Shown here in pieces: positions 5,603 to 7,695 of a DNA stretch of 7,695 nt. The translations under genes were made by a program, and so were the position numbers. Numbering within the stretch: the first letter of the stretch is position 1; each line of letters starts with the position of its first letter. The DNA is from an uncultured Cellvibrio sp. Lineage in GTDB: Bacteria; Pseudomonadota; Gammaproteobacteria; Pseudomonadales; Cellvibrionaceae. The stretch lies in contig CAMLML010000123.1 of NCBI GenBank assembly GCA_946481095.1, positions 1 through 7,695 on the forward strand. The letters run 5' to 3'. The notes beneath the pieces were generated by a model. That model made no database searches. It saw nothing but the letters and a program-made list of their open reading frames with translations, and had not been told where the DNA came from.

Positions 5603-7318
5603 ATGAAAACACTTTTATCACCAACAACAAACCCAAGTGGAATTTATTTACCTTTAAAAACCACACTTATTTCAGTACTGATTTTGACTTTGACTGCATG
5701 TGGGGCTCAGGGTACTGACGAGTCCAACACCTCAAACAGTACTTTGTCTTCATCAATTGCAGCCAGTGTTGCTGCAAGTAGCACAGATACAACAAGCTCA
5801 AGTAGCGACGCTATCAGTTCAAGCAGCAATTCAAGCAGCTCATCTAACAAAAGTTCAGAGTCGTCATCGTCAACAATAGCGATCCTCTCTTCCCTGAGCT
5901 CATCCTCAAGAAGTAGCAGTATCAGTTCTTCTTCAAGAAGCTCATCAAACAGTATCTCCTCATCACGCAGTAGCAGCCTGAGTTCTTCCTCATTGAGCAG
6001 CAGTTTGAGCTCATCCTCACACAGCAGCAGTTCGAGTTCCTCATCAAGAAGCTCAAGCAATTCATCTTCAACTTCCAGTACAAGCACCGGCGAATACACC
6101 GCCATTACCACCCAATACGAGCACGAAGGAATCAACACGTCCAACGCGCTTTTTAAAGACTCAGCCCACTTCCGTATCTATTACGGTGGCGAAAACAAGC
6201 TGGGCCCCAAGGGTAATCTCGGTACTCACTCCGACGCTGACTTGAACAAAGTGCTGACTCATATGGAAAAAGTTTATGAGACCTTTGTAGTGAATGCCGG
6301 ATTTAAATCGCCAGGACAATCCATTGGTAATCTATCGGGTAGATACAAAATCAATATTTATTCGATTAACAACCTCAATGCCGGTGGCTATATGGGTTAC
6401 AACGGCGGTGCTGGGCTTAGTTACCTGATTATCGCCAGCAACCTGCTCACAGCCAAAGGCGTTACCACTCACGAATTCGGACATGCCATGACACTGGCCG
6501 AAAAATTCTGGGTGGATAAATCACGAACCGGTGCCTGGTGGGAAACGGTGGCTGAATGGTTCGCCGACACTTATCAGGGAGCCACCGCCAATACCACCAT
6601 TTTTGATGTCAACTCACTGCATGCAGGTTCAAACCTGAACATAGTGCATAAAAACAATCTGTATCAGGCCTGGCCATTTATGGCTTACATCACCAGTAAC
6701 CCGGATGGTTATGCCGGATTGGGTCGCGATGCAGTCAGATCCCTGATGAGAGCTCACCAAGGGCAAGAAACTCCATTGCACACGCTCGAACGCATGATCC
6801 AACCCACCAACATCAAAACCCTGGTGGCACGTTACCGTGCACGTATGGCTTACGGCGACATAGGCCATAGCCTGGTAAAACAGCGCGTACTCGATTCACA
6901 ACGGGATGCCAATTTCCGCGCAAGGGCCTATCGCAATCTGGAGTCTGTGGGTGCGGACACTTACAGAGTATTGGCAGCACGCAAGCCTCAGTACACGGGT
7001 AGCAATATGATTCCATTGCAATCCACAGGTTCGGGCGAAGTGAATATTCAGGTGACCAATCTGGGTAACGGATTAAGTGAAAGCAATTTCACCGCTATTG
7101 TCGCGATCAAGGCAAGCAACAACTCGGTACGTTATGTTGATCTGCCGAATGGCTCGGGCAACTTCCAGGTAGCTTCAGGTGAAGAGGCAACTCTGGTTGT
7201 CACCAACACACCGAATACCCTCTATCTCTACAATGCTTTTGATAGTACTGATGCCAGCCCCGAATATGCCGGCCTTAATTATCAAGTGCAAATTGTTGGG
7301 GCACAACCAAGAGATTAA
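5603..7318 (+). CDS. Lipoprotein with serine-rich stalk and DUF6055-like zinc-peptidase domain
   Basis: 571 residues from ATG 5603; the alternative ATG at 5573 gives 581. In the numbering from 5603, a hydrophobic segment ends in the lipobox LTAC with the lipidated Cys at residue 33, followed by Gly, so no Asp+2 inner-membrane retention signal; outer-membrane anchoring is inferred. A serine-rich stalk runs from about 40 to 162. The DUF6055-like domain follows (GEYTAITTQYEHEG), with HEFGH at 290-294 and a Glu 20 residues later in WWETVAEWFAD, matching gluzincin zinc ligands. An all-beta C-terminal part completes the protein. From the end of the linker onward it is about 97% identical in DNA to the gene ending at 1960, including a 920-base identical block, but it lacks that gene's binding module. 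It probably acts as a tethered surface or periplasm-facing peptidase; substrate unknown. It has its own upstream region and a strong downstream hairpin, so it is likely monocistronic. Confidence 0.87.
   Translation: MKTLLSPTTNPSGIYLPLKTTLISVLILTLTACGAQGTDESNTSNSTLSSSIAASVAASSTDTTSSSSDAISSSSNSSSSSNKSSESSSSTIAILSSLSSSSRSSSISSSSRSSSNSISSSRSSSLSSSSLSSSLSSSSHSSSSSSSSRSSSNSSSTSSTSTGEYTAITTQYEHEGINTSNALFKDSAHFRIYYGGENKLGPKGNLGTHSDADLNKVLTHMEKVYETFVVNAGFKSPGQSIGNLSGRYKINIYSINNLNAGGYMGYNGGAGLSYLIIASNLLTAKGVTTHEFGHAMTLAEKFWVDKSRTGAWWETVAEWFADTYQGATANTTIFDVNSLHAGSNLNIVHKNNLYQAWPFMAYITSNPDGYAGLGRDAVRSLMRAHQGQETPLHTLERMIQPTNIKTLVARYRARMAYGDIGHSLVKQRVLDSQRDANFRARAYRNLESVGADTYRVLAARKPQYTGSNMIPLQSTGSGEVNIQVTNLGNGLSESNFTAIVAIKASNNSVRYVDLPNGSGNFQVASGEEATLVVTNTPNTLYLYNAFDSTDASPEYAGLNYQVQIVGAQPRD
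5752..6085 (+). repeat. Serine-rich stalk-coding low-complexity repeat, lipoprotein gene
   Basis: About 110 residues, mainly Ser with Arg, Asn, Leu and Ile, encoded by mixed TCN and AGY codons with recurring TCATCAAGAAGCTCA-like units. It is longer than the second linker of the paralogue and cannot be aligned to it base by base, although the domains that follow are nearly identical. It would place the peptidase domain away from the membrane anchor. Confidence 0.85.
6065..7318 (+). repeat. Direct repeat copy 2 (DUF6055-like domain)
   Basis: Second copy of the 707-1960 repeat in the same orientation; the identical block is 6341-7260. The HupE-type permease and TonB receptor genes lie between the copies. 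Upstream of the repeat the two genes share only the serine-rich character of their linkers. Confidence 0.95.
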
Positions 7319-7326
7319 TTCACCCA

Positions 7327-7361
7327 AACCACCACTGCATGTGCAGTGGTGGTTCCATGGT
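7327..7361 (+). terminator. Strong hairpin terminator after the lipoprotein gene
   Basis: AACCACCACTGCA (7327-7339) pairs perfectly with TGCAGTGGTGGTT (7342-7354); with a realistic loop the stem is about 12 bp and GC-rich. It begins 8 bases after the stop. A T-rich run TTTTCTTT (7361-7368) follows a six-base gap, so it is not a textbook U-tract. It also lies downstream of the convergent gene ending at 7367 and may work for both strands. Confidence 0.7.
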
Positions 7362-7366
7362 TTTCT

Positions 7367-7695
7367 TTAGAGATTTTTAGCTGTTGGAATTTCCAACAAT
7401 GCCTCATGCAAACCTTCACCTCGTGCGCGCAAGCGAATCACACCTGCATCACCTGTTGATTGCACTATCACCTGCGCCAAACCATTAAACACTTTACGTT
7501 TATAATCTCCTGCAGGCATTAGCAAACGCAAACTTGCCGGATGGAATTGAAATAAACCTTCACGATCCCGCCATTCGACAAAAGGTTCTGCCGTTATTTG
7601 CAGCAGATTATTTTTGTCCAGCAAACTCGCTGCATCAATCATGATTTCCGTACGGGAAACATCAGGAGAAGAGTTGTTATAGAGTATTTTTCCAT
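7367..7695 (-). CDS. C-terminal end of a probable glycoside hydrolase (GH2-like), 5' part outside window
   Basis: The minus-strand frame ends at TAA (7369-7367) and is open to the window edge, giving 108 visible residues. The ATG at 7642 is internal, because the 17 codons before it (starting GKILYNNSSPDVS) read on without a stop. The segment RKVFNGLAQVIVQSTGDAG, followed by IRLRARGEGL and an alternating beta pattern, resembles the final Ig-like domain of GH2 beta-galactosidase-type enzymes, in which an FNG-x-ALVIVxST-x-xxGTIxLxAxxEGL pattern is typical; this is recalled from family knowledge, not searched. If right, the enzyme hydrolyses beta-glycosides of plant or algal polysaccharides. The catalytic domain lies right of the window, so the family cannot be confirmed here. 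Confidence 0.6.
   Translation of the reverse strand, partial: GKILYNNSSPDVSRTEIMIDAASLLDKNNLLQITAEPFVEWRDREGLFQFHPASLRLLMPAGDYKRKVFNGLAQVIVQSTGDAGVIRLRARGEGLHEALLEIPTAKNL

Noticed and set aside
707..7318. Composite transposon or insertion sequence bounded by the direct repeats
   Set aside because: No transposase, terminal inverted repeats or target-site duplications seen; the repeats are coding domains ending at stop codons.
7367..7642. A complete 91-residue gene starting at ATG 7642
   Set aside because: The frame continues without a stop to the window edge and the translation looks like the end of a larger beta-rich enzyme.

Overview
The window looks like accessory chromosome from a polysaccharide-degrading gammaproteobacterium of the Cellvibrio/Cellvibrionaceae type. 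The reasons are long serine-rich linkers joining extracellular modules, a carbohydrate-binding-like module, a TonB-dependent receptor, and what looks like the end of a glycoside hydrolase gene at the right edge. The taxonomic placement is inferred from style only.

Layout, left to right. (1) Bases 1-1960 (+) hold the 3' part of a gene for a secreted modular protein: serine linker, a beta-sandwich carbohydrate-binding-like module, a second serine linker, then a DUF6055-like zinc-peptidase domain (HEFGH). The gene begins outside the window. A strong intrinsic terminator follows. (2) 2030-3091 (+) is a HupE/UreJ-family membrane protein with a signal peptide, a predicted Ni/Co-type metal permease. 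(3) 3149-5227 (-) is a TonB-dependent outer-membrane receptor with a histidine-rich plug segment and C-terminus, convergent with the HupE gene. (4) 5228-5572 is an AT-rich divergent intergenic region with candidate promoters and a small dyad. (5) 5603-7318 (+) is a lipoprotein with a serine-rich stalk and a second copy of the DUF6055-like peptidase domain, followed by a strong hairpin. (6) 7367-7695 (-) is the C-terminal end of a probable GH2-like glycoside hydrolase that runs off the window.

The most notable signal is the relationship between the two peptidase genes. Their last ~1.25 kb form a direct repeat with a 5358-base offset. Inside it, 920 bases (983-1902 and 6341-7260) are identical by eye, while the flanking homologous segments differ at about 10% of positions on both sides. 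Such a sharp-edged identical block suggests recent gene conversion between the paralogues. The receptor and HupE genes lie between the repeats, so they could be lost together by recombination.

Functionally, the two inner genes suggest metal or metal-chelate uptake across the outer membrane and then the inner membrane. The two outer genes encode presumably surface-exposed or secreted zinc peptidases, one with an added binding module and one lipid-anchored. Whether the four genes work as one system cannot be decided from sequence alone.
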